Shown here in pieces: positions 1 through 6,047 of a stretch of DNA of 7,700 bases. The stretch is from NCBI GenBank assembly GCA_001805085.1, contig MHEA01000003.1:1211-8910 (forward strand), written 5' to 3'. Origin of the DNA: Nitrospirae bacterium GWC2_57_9. Lineage in GTDB: Bacteria > Nitrospirota > UBA9217. Every line of letters begins with the position of its first letter. Position 1 is the stretch's first letter. A program made the position numbers and the translations under genes. The notes under the pieces are model-generated. The model saw only the letters and a program-made list of their open reading frames with translations, was not told where the DNA came from and made no database searches.

Positions 1-473
1 TGGCCTATCCGAACGTCATCTGCTATTACCGTGACCTCTGCCCTGCCCGGAGCTTGGAGTTTTGCGCCGAAAATTATCCGCGCCGGAAGAGCGCGTTCCT
101 TGCCGACCGTTTCTGCGATCGTCTCATAGTTCCCGTAGCCGTTCTGTGCCGAAACGACCAGGGTGTTCTCCCCTGCCAGAGGCTTCACCTGGTCAATGGC
201 GCTCTTCGTATCGTACGATTTGACCGTGATCACGATGACGTCGAAGTTCGTGCCTTTGAGCGGGTCGATCGCCGCGTACACGCCGTCGATCGCGGCCTGA
301 TGCTCGCCCCAGATGCCGGAAACCTGGAGCGTGCCGCCGGATAGCGAGGGAAGATACTTCTCCTTCATAAGGGCATAGACAGTATGGCTGGCCTTCTTGA
401 GCAGGGTAGCAAACACGGTGCCGAGAGCGCCTAAGCCGGTGATGAGAACAGAATAAGAATGGGATATCTTCAT
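1..473 (-). CDS. Ketopantoate reductase (ApbA/PanE) family protein, C-terminus beyond window
   Basis: An open frame runs from ATG at 473 to the left edge (157 codons) without a stop. The N-terminal half reads as an NADP-binding Rossmann domain: GLGALG at residues 13-18, VKSYDT at 84-89 with a conserved-type Lys85, and AQNGYGN at 109-115, all typical of 2-dehydropantoate 2-reductases. That family reduces ketopantoate to pantoate with NADPH in pantothenate synthesis, in the cytoplasm, but many paralogues act on other or unknown 2-oxo acids, so I give no gene symbol. The C-terminal substrate-binding helical domain is outside the window. An in-frame stop lies two codons upstream of ATG 473, so this is the only ATG start; its Shine-Dalgarno is weak, unlike the genes before it. 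It follows the MFS gene after 136 bp and may be a read-through member of the cluster or a separate unit. Confidence 0.88.
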   Translation of the reverse strand, partial: MKISHSYSVLITGLGALGTVFATLLKKASHTVYALMKEKYLPSLSGGTLQVSGIWGEHQAAIDGVYAAIDPLKGTNFDVIVITVKSYDTKSAIDQVKPLAGENTLVVSAQNGYGNYETIAETVGKERALPARIIFGAKLQAPGRAEVTVIADDVRIG

Positions 474-575
474 ACATTATCGTTTGCGCCATCCAGGAGA
501 CAGCGGTCACGGAAAAATCAGATGAGGCCTTTCCCGGTCCTCGGAGACCCCTGTGCATATATTGTTTGTTTTTTT

Positions 576-606
576 ACTCCGCACTCCGCACTCGACATTC
601 CGCACT
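576..606. repeat. Three copies of a 7-mer, TCCGCAC, in the MFS-reductase gap
   Basis: Copies of TCCGCAC lie at 578-584, 585-591 (direct tandem) and 599-605, the last two separated by 7 bases. Read on the coding strand this is GTGCGGA repeated just after the MFS stop codon. I recall similar short GTGCGGAGT-type repeats between genes in Geobacter-like and Nitrospirota genomes; that is recollection, not a search. No intrinsic terminator is evident in the rest of the 474-609 gap. Confidence 0.5.
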
Positions 607-609
607 GCC

Positions 610-1821
610 TCACTTAACGTCCGCCTTCCGGAAGTTCCGGTACAAGAGCAGATCATACACGATCTTGAGCCCGCCCGCTATCACGAAGGGAACGCCGATC
701 AGGGCCGGCGACGCAAGCAGGACCCCGGCCAATGCGGGCGAGACAGCGGCGCCGATGGAGCGGGCGATGGTGGTGACACCCGAAGCAGCTGAACGTTCGT
801 CGGGATCGACAACGGCCATGGTGTAGGACTGGCGCGTGGGAACGTCCATCTGCGATATGCTGAACCGGAGCAGGAGCATCGTGATGGCAAGGGTCAGGTT
901 CGGCATGAGCGGTACGAGGATCAAAAGCACATTGGACGGTATGTGCGTGAAGACCATGGTATTGATCAGACCGATGCGGTTCGCAATGCCGGCGGCCAGC
1001 AGACCCGAGAGGCCCGCGAAGATGTTGGCGCCGAAGAAGATACTGCCCAGGAGCGCCGTGTCCACGTTGAACTTGATATGGAACCAGTAGGCCACCATGC
1101 TCTGGATCACGAATCCGCCGGCAAAGGCGTCGAGCGCGAAGAGCCCGCTCAGCTTCATCACCACGCCCCGGGACTTATGGAGCCCCAGCACTCGCTTTTC
1201 TTTACCTGCGTTCGCCGGAGCGGCCTCGACGCCCTTTGACAGGAACAGGAAGAGCAGCACGAGGATGACTCCGCACCCGGCGTACCCGTAGATGACCGCG
1301 CGATAGGAGGCAAGCTCCGAGTACCCGGCATTCAGGAGGGCCTTCGAAGCAAACCCTGCTGCAAGCGCCCCGAGCGCGGAAGCGAGCGAACCGGCCAGAT
1401 TGTACCAGGCAAAGGAGTGGGTCCTTTTTTGCGAGGGAAGGAGCTGCGAGAGCGCGGCCTGCTCCAGCGAGAGGAAGGGCCCGATCTCGTTCCCGCTGGG
1501 GCTGATCACGCCGATGATGCCGGCAATGATCAGCAAGACAATATCGTCGGTAAGGCTGAACACTATCCCGGCCAGGACCATGAGCCCGGCGCCCAGCAGC
1601 AGCATGCGTTTTCTGCCGATCCTGTCCGCGGTCGTCGTGATCCAGAGCGAGATGCCGGCATCGCCGAAGAGCGTCAGCGTGAACAGCATGCCGATCTGGC
1701 CGCCGGACAGGCCGACCTGGTTCAGATAGAGGGCAAGCACGACGGAAAGCGCGCCGTAGGCAAAGAGACGGATGCTTCGGGCGGTAAAGAGCAATACAAC
1801 ATCAAGCCGCGTATGCGCCAT
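610..1821 (-). CDS. MFS transporter, last member of the tight Chr cluster
   Basis: A 403-residue, very hydrophobic protein of the length expected for a 12-helix major facilitator. The loop between helices 2 and 3 carries the MFS signature A as DRIGRKR (residues 66-72), with a degenerate counterpart ANRIGL (280-285) in the second half. A charged loop at about 196-220 separates the halves. Other notable segments are PSGNEIGPFLSLEQ (108-121) and MDVPTRQ (325-331) in the membrane core, which I associate with MFS proteins found beside ChrB-domain genes. It should sit in the inner membrane as a proton-coupled exporter; the substrate cannot be read from sequence. ATG 1821 lies 20 bp inside the ChrB-domain gene and has an AAGGA Shine-Dalgarno, so translation is probably coupled. 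Context suggests efflux of the compound sensed by the cluster, or of a product of it. Confidence 0.88.
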   Translation of the reverse strand: MAHTRLDVVLLFTARSIRLFAYGALSVVLALYLNQVGLSGGQIGMLFTLTLFGDAGISLWITTTADRIGRKRMLLLGAGLMVLAGIVFSLTDDIVLLIIAGIIGVISPSGNEIGPFLSLEQAALSQLLPSQKRTHSFAWYNLAGSLASALGALAAGFASKALLNAGYSELASYRAVIYGYAGCGVILVLLFLFLSKGVEAAPANAGKEKRVLGLHKSRGVVMKLSGLFALDAFAGGFVIQSMVAYWFHIKFNVDTALLGSIFFGANIFAGLSGLLAAGIANRIGLINTMVFTHIPSNVLLILVPLMPNLTLAITMLLLRFSISQMDVPTRQSYTMAVVDPDERSAASGVTTIARSIGAAVSPALAGVLLASPALIGVPFVIAGGLKIVYDLLLYRNFRKADVK

Positions 1822-2266
1822 GCTGTTTTCCTTGTCTGATCATTTCCTGGCAGTACGCGTAGAGTGCGTCATAGACGATCGACTCAGCTCTGTTGATCTC
1901 GTGATCGTCCTTCAGGCCCAGATGCCGGAAGCCTTCGGCGATCGCGTTCAGCCCCGGCCCTTCAGGCTGACGATAGAGGCTGTTGTCGGTATCCGCGCCG
2001 TTCACGATCCGGGCGAGCAGGACGAGCGCGGGGTCCTTCGTCAGTCCGTATTTCTTAATAATGGCATCGAAGGAGCATTCCTTGCCGTGGTGCCCCAGCT
2101 CCGCGCTCGGTACATCATAGGGTATCGCGCCCAGGCGTGCCGCTTCAGCCTGCACCTTGTCGGCGGGAACGAAGAAGAACTCCGCGTCCTTGTCCACGAA
2201 TTTTTTGATAAGCCAGGGGCATGCCACCCGATCAACCTTGACTTTTTCACGAGTTATCCATTTCAT
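1802..2266 (-). CDS. Stand-alone ChrB C-terminal domain protein
   Basis: A 154-residue soluble protein matching the C-terminal domain of chromate resistance protein ChrB (PF09828-type) without the N-terminal half. It begins KWITREKVKVDRVACPWLI (residues 2-20), parallel to WITRKKPFVDRMASAWLI at 193-210 of the full ChrB upstream. Both share E-x2-H-x-G-x2-C-[ST]-F, here Glu56, His59, Gly61, Cys64 and Phe66, a plausible metal or oxyanion site; extra His60 and Cys16 are specific to this copy. The family's biochemistry is unclear: ChrB is reported as the chromate-responsive regulator, but how this domain contributes is not established to my knowledge. The start ATG overlaps the HD gene's stop in an ATGA junction, with GAAGGAGA as Shine-Dalgarno; the end overlaps the MFS start. 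No helix-turn-helix is apparent, so an enzymatic or sensor-partner role is more likely than direct DNA binding. Confidence 0.85.
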   Translation of the reverse strand: MKWITREKVKVDRVACPWLIKKFVDKDAEFFFVPADKVQAEAARLGAIPYDVPSAELGHHGKECSFDAIIKKYGLTKDPALVLLARIVNGADTDNSLYRQPEGPGLNAIAEGFRHLGLKDDHEINRAESIVYDALYAYCQEMIRQGKQHGAYAA

Positions 2267-2832
2267 GGTGTTTCTCCTTCACGCCTTTTCATCAATCCCT
2301 GTATCTCGCGATGATACCCGAAATACCGGTTCAGCGTGGTCTCGTTCTTGCCGTATTTAGTGTAGGTCCGGAGGATCTCTTCGAAGCGCTCTTCCGCCTC
2401 GGCCTCGCTCCTGATGGTGACGACTCCGTCATGGATGATGTCCACGAGCCTGTCCGCGTAGATCACGATCCGCTCTTCCAGGCGTCGGAGGGTATAGTCC
2501 TTGACCGGGAGGCCGAGTTCACGTGCCTCCGACTCCGTCATTCCTCCGCGGATGTGTTTCTCCATGATGGCCGTGATCTCTCCGGGAAGCCCTATCCTTC
2601 TGCCCAGTTCCGCGCCGACCTTGCCGTGCTCCATCTCGTGGGTCCTGGTCTTGCCCAGGTCGTGGAACAAGGCGCCCCTTCCCACCAGTTCCTGGTCGAT
2701 GCCGTTCGTGCTGATGCGGTCTGCGATCTCGAGCGCTTTTTCAGCCACCTTCGCGCTGTGCGTGATGTCCGCCTCGGACATTCCCTCTGCCCGCAGCATA
2801 TCAAGGTCGGATTTCTTTATTGCGTAGCCCAT
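2263..2832 (-). CDS. HD-domain phosphohydrolase (HDIG type)
   Basis: A 189-residue protein with a complete HD metal-site set: His25, the His57-Asp58 pair in GALFHDLGKTRTHEMEHG (residues 53-70), His65 and His69, His93 in EKHIRGG, and Asp127 in YADRLVDI. HD-superfamily proteins of this layout are divalent-metal phosphohydrolases or phosphodiesterases in the cytoplasm. The stretch from HDLGK through HIRGGMTESEARELGLP to YADRL resembles the TIGR00295-like HD proteins common in archaea and anaerobes, whose substrate is unknown; that match is from memory. The tail after residue 145 is charged and helical. ATG 2832 has GGGAGG seven bases upstream and starts 13 bp after the preceding gene; the end overlaps the ChrB-domain gene by 4 bp. 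Its place inside a Chr operon suggests nucleotide signalling or detoxification, but nothing in the sequence fixes the substrate. Confidence 0.85.
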   Translation of the reverse strand: MGYAIKKSDLDMLRAEGMSEADITHSAKVAEKALEIADRISTNGIDQELVGRGALFHDLGKTRTHEMEHGKVGAELGRRIGLPGEITAIMEKHIRGGMTESEARELGLPVKDYTLRRLEERIVIYADRLVDIIHDGVVTIRSEAEAEERFEEILRTYTKYGKNETTLNRYFGYHREIQGLMKRREGETP

Positions 2833-2845
2833 TGCGCGCCTCCCT

Positions 2846-3130
2846 TCATTTCACCCCGAAATAGGCGAGCGTGTCCTTGATCTGCTTTTCCAGATCATGC
2901 TGAAGGTGCGTGAACTTGGCCTTCATGTCGTCGTGCAGATGGCGAATGTATTCGTCGCGGGCTTCTTTCCCGAATTTTTCTTCGATCATCGATCCGTATT
3001 CATAGATCTTCGTTATGTCATGGCGCTCGGCCTTCTTTTCCGGGTCCAGGTCGAGCCACTCATGGACCTCCTTGTAATCCTTCCCTGTTCTTTCCATACT
3101 TGACTTGGTATGTCCTGGTACTGGCGGCAT
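2846..3130 (-). CDS. Small conserved-type protein of unknown function (94 aa)
   Basis: I do not recognise this gene with certainty. The 94-residue product is highly charged, lacks Cys and membrane segments, and is rich in His and Tyr in the middle. Residues 18-28 (DYKEVHEWLDL) followed by a basic/His patch (about 33-38), an amphipathic segment ending EEKFG (50-54), then HLHDDM (64-69) vaguely recall DUF6915-like small proteins; I put this at low confidence. The C-terminal third (60-90) is likely helical with heptad-like spacing. ATG 3130 is preferred over an internal Met12 because AGGAGG lies at proper distance upstream. It sits 25 bp after chrA and 13 bp before the HD gene, so it is cotranscribed; a cytoplasmic accessory or adaptor role is possible but unproven. 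Confidence 0.75.
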   Translation of the reverse strand: MPPVPGHTKSSMERTGKDYKEVHEWLDLDPEKKAERHDITKIYEYGSMIEEKFGKEARDEYIRHLHDDMKAKFTHLQHDLEKQIKDTLAYFGVK

Positions 3131-3155
3131 GGCATTCCTCCTGTCCTTATACTGC

Positions 3156-4424
3156 TCAAATAACTATCTTCCAGAAGTACCCTGCGGCTGCTGACCCGAT
3201 GATCACCGGTATCATGGGCCACTTGCGGTACTGCATTCCGATAAAGGCGATCAGTGCTGCTGCCAGCGCAAACCAGTCAAAGCCGCCTGCATCGGGAAAC
3301 AGCGTATGGCGGGTAAAGGTCACGCCAAGGTTCAGAACAACACCGACGACTGCCGCGGTGATCGCGGTCAAAGCCGAGGCCAGCTTCACGTTTTGCCGAA
3401 GCGCTTCGATATACGGCGCGCCGATGAAGACCCAGAGCATGGAAGGCGTGAACGTGACCCACGTAGCGAGCAGGCCTGCAATTGCGCCAGCCAGCGCAGG
3501 GGGAAGGCCGGGAGCATGGGTGTAGGCGGCAACATAGGCCACGAACTGATTTACCATGATGAGCGGGCCCGGCGTGGTCTCGGCAAGACCGAGGCCGTCC
3601 ATCATCTGTTCGGGCAGAAGCCAGCCGTAATGGCCGACTGCCTGCTGGCTGATGTAGCCCAGAACCGCGTAGGCCCCACCGAAGGTCACTACGGCCGCCT
3701 TGGTAAAGAGGACTCCGATATCCACCAGAATATCGTCCCATCCCCGCCAGAGACCCAGAAAAACGAGAGGCAGAAACCAGAGAGCCATGCCGATGACCGC
3801 TATCTTCGCCGCTCTGACCCATCCGTTCGGCGCTGCCTGCGGTTTCTTTTCGAGGCCCTGCTGCGCAGTCCCGGCTGCGCCGGTCAAGCGGGCATTGAGC
3901 GCATAGCCGGTCAGCCCGGCGCTCAATACTATGACGGGAAAGGGAACATTCAAGAACATGATCGAAACGAATGAAAGGGCCGCGAGGACCAGGAGACTTG
4001 CGTTCTTCAGGGACTTTTTGCTGATGCGCAGCACGGCCTCCGCGACGATAGCCGCAACAGCCGGCTTGAGTCCGTAAAAGAGCGCCGCAACAGCGGGCAG
4101 CGTTCCCAGGGATGTATAGACCCAGCTGAGCCCCCACAGGATGAAGATGGACGGCAGTACGAAAAGAATGCCTGCAGCAAGCGCCCCTCTCGTTCCGTGG
4201 AGCTGCCAGCCGATATAGGTCGCAAGCTGCTGGGCTTCAGGACCGGGCAGGAGCATGCAGAAGTTGAGCGCATGGAGAAACTGGTCCTCAGGGACCCACT
4301 TTTTGTTCTCCACGACTTCCTTGTGCATAAGGGCGATCTGGCCGGTCGGTCCTCCGAAGCTGATAAATCCCAGCTTGAGCCAGAAGCGGAGCGCATCGCG
4401 GAACGGGACGTGGTTCTCCTGCAT
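3156..4424 (-). CDS. chrA: Chromate transporter ChrA, two-domain CHR family
   Basis: A 422-residue membrane protein with the duplicated architecture of long-chain CHR transporters (ChrA), inner-membrane exporters of chromate driven by the membrane potential in characterised members. The N-terminal half carries FISFGGPTGQIALMH (residues 20-34) and CMLLPGPEAQQLATYIGW (56-73), the hallmark FGGP and PGPE motifs. The second half repeats them as VVTFGGAYAVLGY (245-257) and AETTPGPLIMVNQF (281-294). About ten to twelve hydrophobic segments are visible, and a polar linker at about 180-205 joins the halves. Length is normal and I see no break. ATG 4424 has AAGGAG upstream and follows chrB by 18 bp. 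CHR proteins also include relatives of uncertain substrate (sulfate or other oxyanions), so chromate is the family expectation, supported by adjacent chrB, not proof. Confidence 0.95.
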   Translation of the reverse strand: MQENHVPFRDALRFWLKLGFISFGGPTGQIALMHKEVVENKKWVPEDQFLHALNFCMLLPGPEAQQLATYIGWQLHGTRGALAAGILFVLPSIFILWGLSWVYTSLGTLPAVAALFYGLKPAVAAIVAEAVLRISKKSLKNASLLVLAALSFVSIMFLNVPFPVIVLSAGLTGYALNARLTGAAGTAQQGLEKKPQAAPNGWVRAAKIAVIGMALWFLPLVFLGLWRGWDDILVDIGVLFTKAAVVTFGGAYAVLGYISQQAVGHYGWLLPEQMMDGLGLAETTPGPLIMVNQFVAYVAAYTHAPGLPPALAGAIAGLLATWVTFTPSMLWVFIGAPYIEALRQNVKLASALTAITAAVVGVVLNLGVTFTRHTLFPDAGGFDWFALAAALIAFIGMQYRKWPMIPVIIGSAAAGYFWKIVI

Positions 4425-4442
4425 TGCTGGTTCTCCTTGATA

Positions 4443-5423
4443 TCAGGTGCGCGACCGGTACAGCATCTCGAACACCGACATGCCGCGTTCCAGTGCGTCG
4501 TTGTCATCCTTCGCCGTTTTCCGGATGCCGCTCAGGATCTCCTCCACCCCGGCTGCTTCCGCGTTCCCGTACTTGTCGTCCTTCAGATCGAGATCATGCA
4601 CGATCTCGGCGATCTTGATGACCGCCTTGTCCCGGACCCCGAAGGCTTTGATCAGCGTTTCAAAGGTGCACAGCTCGCCCTGGTGGGTGAACTCGGAGCC
4701 CTTCATGTCGAAGGCCGCGGCAGCAGGACCGATCCTGCTCAGGTCCTTCTCGTCTATGAACCGGAAGACGGCCGCCGGATCGATAAAGCGCCTGATCAGC
4801 CATGCCGAAGCCATCCTGTCCACGAAGGGTTTTTTCCGGGTGATCCATGTCCGGCCCCGGTACTGCTCGGGCCGCTTCGATGCCACGGCAGTCCGCTCTG
4901 CGGCCGGCGAATTGCCGAGGCCCTTAAGAGCGGACTCGACCTGCTCGATCCGCTTCCTTATTTCGATCCCCTGGCTGGAGGCAAAAAAATCACGCTTGCC
5001 GATATCGTGAAACTCGCCGGCGATCCTTGCCGCCTGGCTGTTCAGGTCGCGGCTGCTCGGGAGCTTTGTTCCTTTCCTGACGCTGCTCACTTTGCGCTCC
5101 AGGACCTCGAGGTTCTTCTCCAGGCCGCGGTACTCTTTTCCGATCTGCTGCAGGAACAGCTCCCGGATGTCCCCGTTATCCATGGTCTCTATGGCCGGCG
5201 TCCTGACAAAGGCGCCGTCTCCGCCCACGGACTTCACCTCGCCGATCAGCCACTGGAGGAACTCCTGGTGCTCCTCGCTTGCCGGCAGGACGTAGACGGC
5301 GCCCTTCAACTGAACCGCCCCGGTCTTTGCCAGCTTTCTCCAGATCTTCATCCGAATGCTGACGGGGTGGGACGGAACCGAATAAAAGACAAGGAGCCAT
5401 TCCTGATCCGGCGATTTACCCAT
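4443..5423 (-). CDS. chrB: Chromate resistance protein ChrB, full length
   Basis: A 326-residue protein with both ChrB domains. The N-terminal domain opens WLLVFYSVPSHPVSIRMKIW (residues 9-28) followed by GAVYVLP (41-47), the typical ChrB start. A helical, charged linker (about 95-190) leads to the C-terminal domain, starting TWITRKKPFVDRMASAWLI (192-210) and containing SEFTHQGELCTFE (243-255) with Glu244, His247 and Cys252, plus an acidic His276-Asp277 patch. ChrB is reported in Cupriavidus and Ochrobactrum as a chromate-sensing regulator of chrA, so it may control this operon, possibly through the palindrome at 5762-5777 (inference). The frame extends upstream to ATG 5501, but that overlaps the preceding gene and adds 26 atypical residues; ATG 5423, with GAGAGAGG six bases upstream, matches family starts. 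It lies 38 bp after the 88-aa gene. Confidence 0.92.
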   Translation of the reverse strand: MGKSPDQEWLLVFYSVPSHPVSIRMKIWRKLAKTGAVQLKGAVYVLPASEEHQEFLQWLIGEVKSVGGDGAFVRTPAIETMDNGDIRELFLQQIGKEYRGLEKNLEVLERKVSSVRKGTKLPSSRDLNSQAARIAGEFHDIGKRDFFASSQGIEIRKRIEQVESALKGLGNSPAAERTAVASKRPEQYRGRTWITRKKPFVDRMASAWLIRRFIDPAAVFRFIDEKDLSRIGPAAAAFDMKGSEFTHQGELCTFETLIKAFGVRDKAVIKIAEIVHDLDLKDDKYGNAEAAGVEEILSGIRKTAKDDNDALERGMSVFEMLYRSRT

Positions 5424-5439
5424 GCACGTCCTCTCTCCG

Positions 5440-5456
5440 CCCCGGCACGCCCGGGG
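5440..5456 (-). promoter_or_regulatory. GC hairpin directly before chrB Shine-Dalgarno
   Basis: On the coding strand CCCCGG, a 5-base loop GCGTG, then CCGGGG form a perfect 6-bp GC stem in the 38-bp gap between the 88-aa gene and chrB. There is no U-run after it, so it is not a classical terminator. Lying just upstream of the chrB Shine-Dalgarno, it may protect the transcript or set the ratio of the first gene to the rest. Function is inferred; the inverted repeat is seen directly. Confidence 0.5.
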
Positions 5457-5461
5457 AAGGT

Positions 5462-5728
5462 CTAATGCACAAAGCAGACATCGTTGTCGCCATACTGGCA
5501 CTCATCGTCATGGACCTGATCATCGGCCTTGACGTTCTCACGCAGGATCGCCCGGCGGATATCATCGTAGTCTCCCGCCTCGGCATAAGCGATCTCGACC
5601 AGACGATCTTCCAGTGATTCCCTGAAGGTCTGCTTCACCTCCCGGGGAGCATGGGCAACAGCAACTCCCATTTCGAGGAGCGCTGCATCTGCGAGTGATT
5701 CTTCTATTTTCCTGAAGAGCTTTTTCAT
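5462..5728 (-). CDS. 88-aa acidic protein with Cys/His tail, first gene of Chr operon
   Basis: I do not recognise a named family. The product is 88 residues, without signal peptide or membrane segment, and mostly helical by composition. Residues 7-21 (KIEESLADAALLEMG) and 38-52 (SLEDRLVEIAYAEAG) align without gaps, sharing E, L, A, E and G plus several similar positions, so the protein looks like an internal duplication of one short helical unit. The tail (residues 69-88) is acidic with His73, Cys77, Cys85 and His88 in HDDECQYGDNDVCFVH, a potential metal-binding cluster. ATG 5728 has a near-perfect AGGAGGTG Shine-Dalgarno, the strongest in the operon, and it is the first gene after the promoter, which suggests high expression. 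It could be a metal-binding or sensory accessory protein; this is inference. Confidence 0.8.
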   Translation of the reverse strand: MKKLFRKIEESLADAALLEMGVAVAHAPREVKQTFRESLEDRLVEIAYAEAGDYDDIRRAILRENVKADDQVHDDECQYGDNDVCFVH

Positions 5729-5759
5729 AAGGCACCTCCTGCTTGTATCTCATGAACAT

Positions 5760-5788
5760 AGTGTAACAGGTGTTACATAAATTGTCAA
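5760..5788 (-). promoter_or_regulatory. Sigma-70-type promoter of the Chr operon
   Basis: On the minus strand a perfect TTGACA (-35, 5788-5783) is followed after exactly 17 bp by TACACT (-10, 5765-5760; 4 of 6 to consensus). The preceding TGT gives an extended -10 element. The predicted start near 5753 leaves a leader of about 25 nt before ATG 5728. It is the best promoter-like sequence in the window and fits the head of the leftward gene cluster. Confidence 0.75.
5762..5777. promoter_or_regulatory. Perfect 7+2+7 palindromic operator within the promoter
   Basis: TGTAACA, two spacer bases, then TGTTACA form a perfect inverted repeat on both strands. It covers the downstream part of the -35/-10 spacer and most of the -10 box, where a bound dimer would block RNA polymerase. 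The obvious candidate repressor encoded here is ChrB, but other dimeric regulators (TetR, GntR or BlaI-like) use similar sites, and no such gene is visible in the window. The palindrome is seen; the regulator is inferred. Confidence 0.65.
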
Positions 5789-5803
5789 CCCTTTTTGGCC
5801 CGG

Positions 5804-5832
5804 CTGTATTTCGGCGACAAAGGAGAATACAG
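5804..5832. repeat. Inverted repeat CTGTATT-N15-AATACAG upstream of the -35
   Basis: Perfect 7-bp arms (5804-5810 and 5826-5832) have centres 22 bp apart, about two helical turns, and lie 15-45 bp upstream of the -35 box of the leftward promoter. That geometry suits a dimeric activator or second regulator site. It could also be a chance repeat or part of an RNA hairpin. Confidence 0.4.
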
Positions 5833-5834
5833 GG

Positions 5835-6020
5835 GCATCATTCATAATTTATTACACTTTGGCGCAATAAATTTCTAATGCTCAGAGCTTTTTTACTCAC
5901 ATTCGTAAAATTATAATTAACAATGGGTTTAAAATTGTCATTATAAAAAGGAGAGCGATACCGCTCAAGAGTTGCACATATAATAAACTGTAATACTTTG
6001 TATTTAAATAGAAAGCCAAA
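5835..6020. other. AT-rich non-coding stretch with imperfect inverted repeat
   Basis: Base composition shifts from GC-rich coding sequence to strongly AT-rich DNA over about 185 bp. Within it TTATAAT-TA-ACAAT and ATTGT-C-ATTATAA (5911-5946) form an imperfect 12-bp-arm inverted repeat with a 9-base loop, and GAGCG-ATAC-CGCTC (5953-5966) forms a small hairpin. The longest frame (minus, 5838-6032) has no Shine-Dalgarno and low-complexity AT-driven composition, so I treat the stretch as regulatory or silencer-bound intergenic DNA. No gene is supported. Confidence 0.5.
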
Positions 6021-6021
6021 A

Positions 6022-6037
6022 AGGCATGGCAATTGCT
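6022..6037 (+). promoter_or_regulatory. Sigma-54-like promoter facing the RNA/cytochrome
   Basis: AGGCAT, five bases, then TTGCT matches the TGGCAC-N5-TTGCW consensus at 9 of 11 positions, with the required GG (6023-6024) and GC (6035-6036) exactly ten bases apart. The predicted start is near 6048, just upstream of the hairpins. No enhancer-binding-protein site was identified, and such matches also occur by chance. Confidence 0.4.
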
Positions 6038-6047
6038 TTAAGCACTG

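Noticed and set aside
536..549. Hairpin GGTCT-CCGA-GGACC as a terminator after the MFS gene
   Set aside because: The stem is only five pairs with one wobble and no U-run follows directly, so it does not qualify as an intrinsic terminator.
193..558. 121-codon minus-strand frame starting at 558
   Set aside because: It is a shifted-frame shadow of the ketopantoate-reductase-family gene (Rossmann motif in the frame starting at 473). Its Arg/His-rich translation is typical of out-of-frame reading.
4197..5465. 422-codon open frame on the plus strand
   Set aside because: It lies antisense to chrB and the start of chrA, which have strong family motifs and Shine-Dalgarno sites. Its translation shows no recognisable domain and is an artefact of high-GC codon use.
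5424..5501. Upstream start for chrB at 5501
   Set aside because: It would overlap the 88-aa gene by 40 bp and add 26 residues unlike ChrB. ATG 5423 has a proper Shine-Dalgarno and gives the usual N-terminus.
5838..6032. 64-codon minus-strand frame in the AT-rich region
   Set aside because: It has no Shine-Dalgarno and a low-complexity AT-driven composition, and it sits across inverted repeats in what looks like control DNA.
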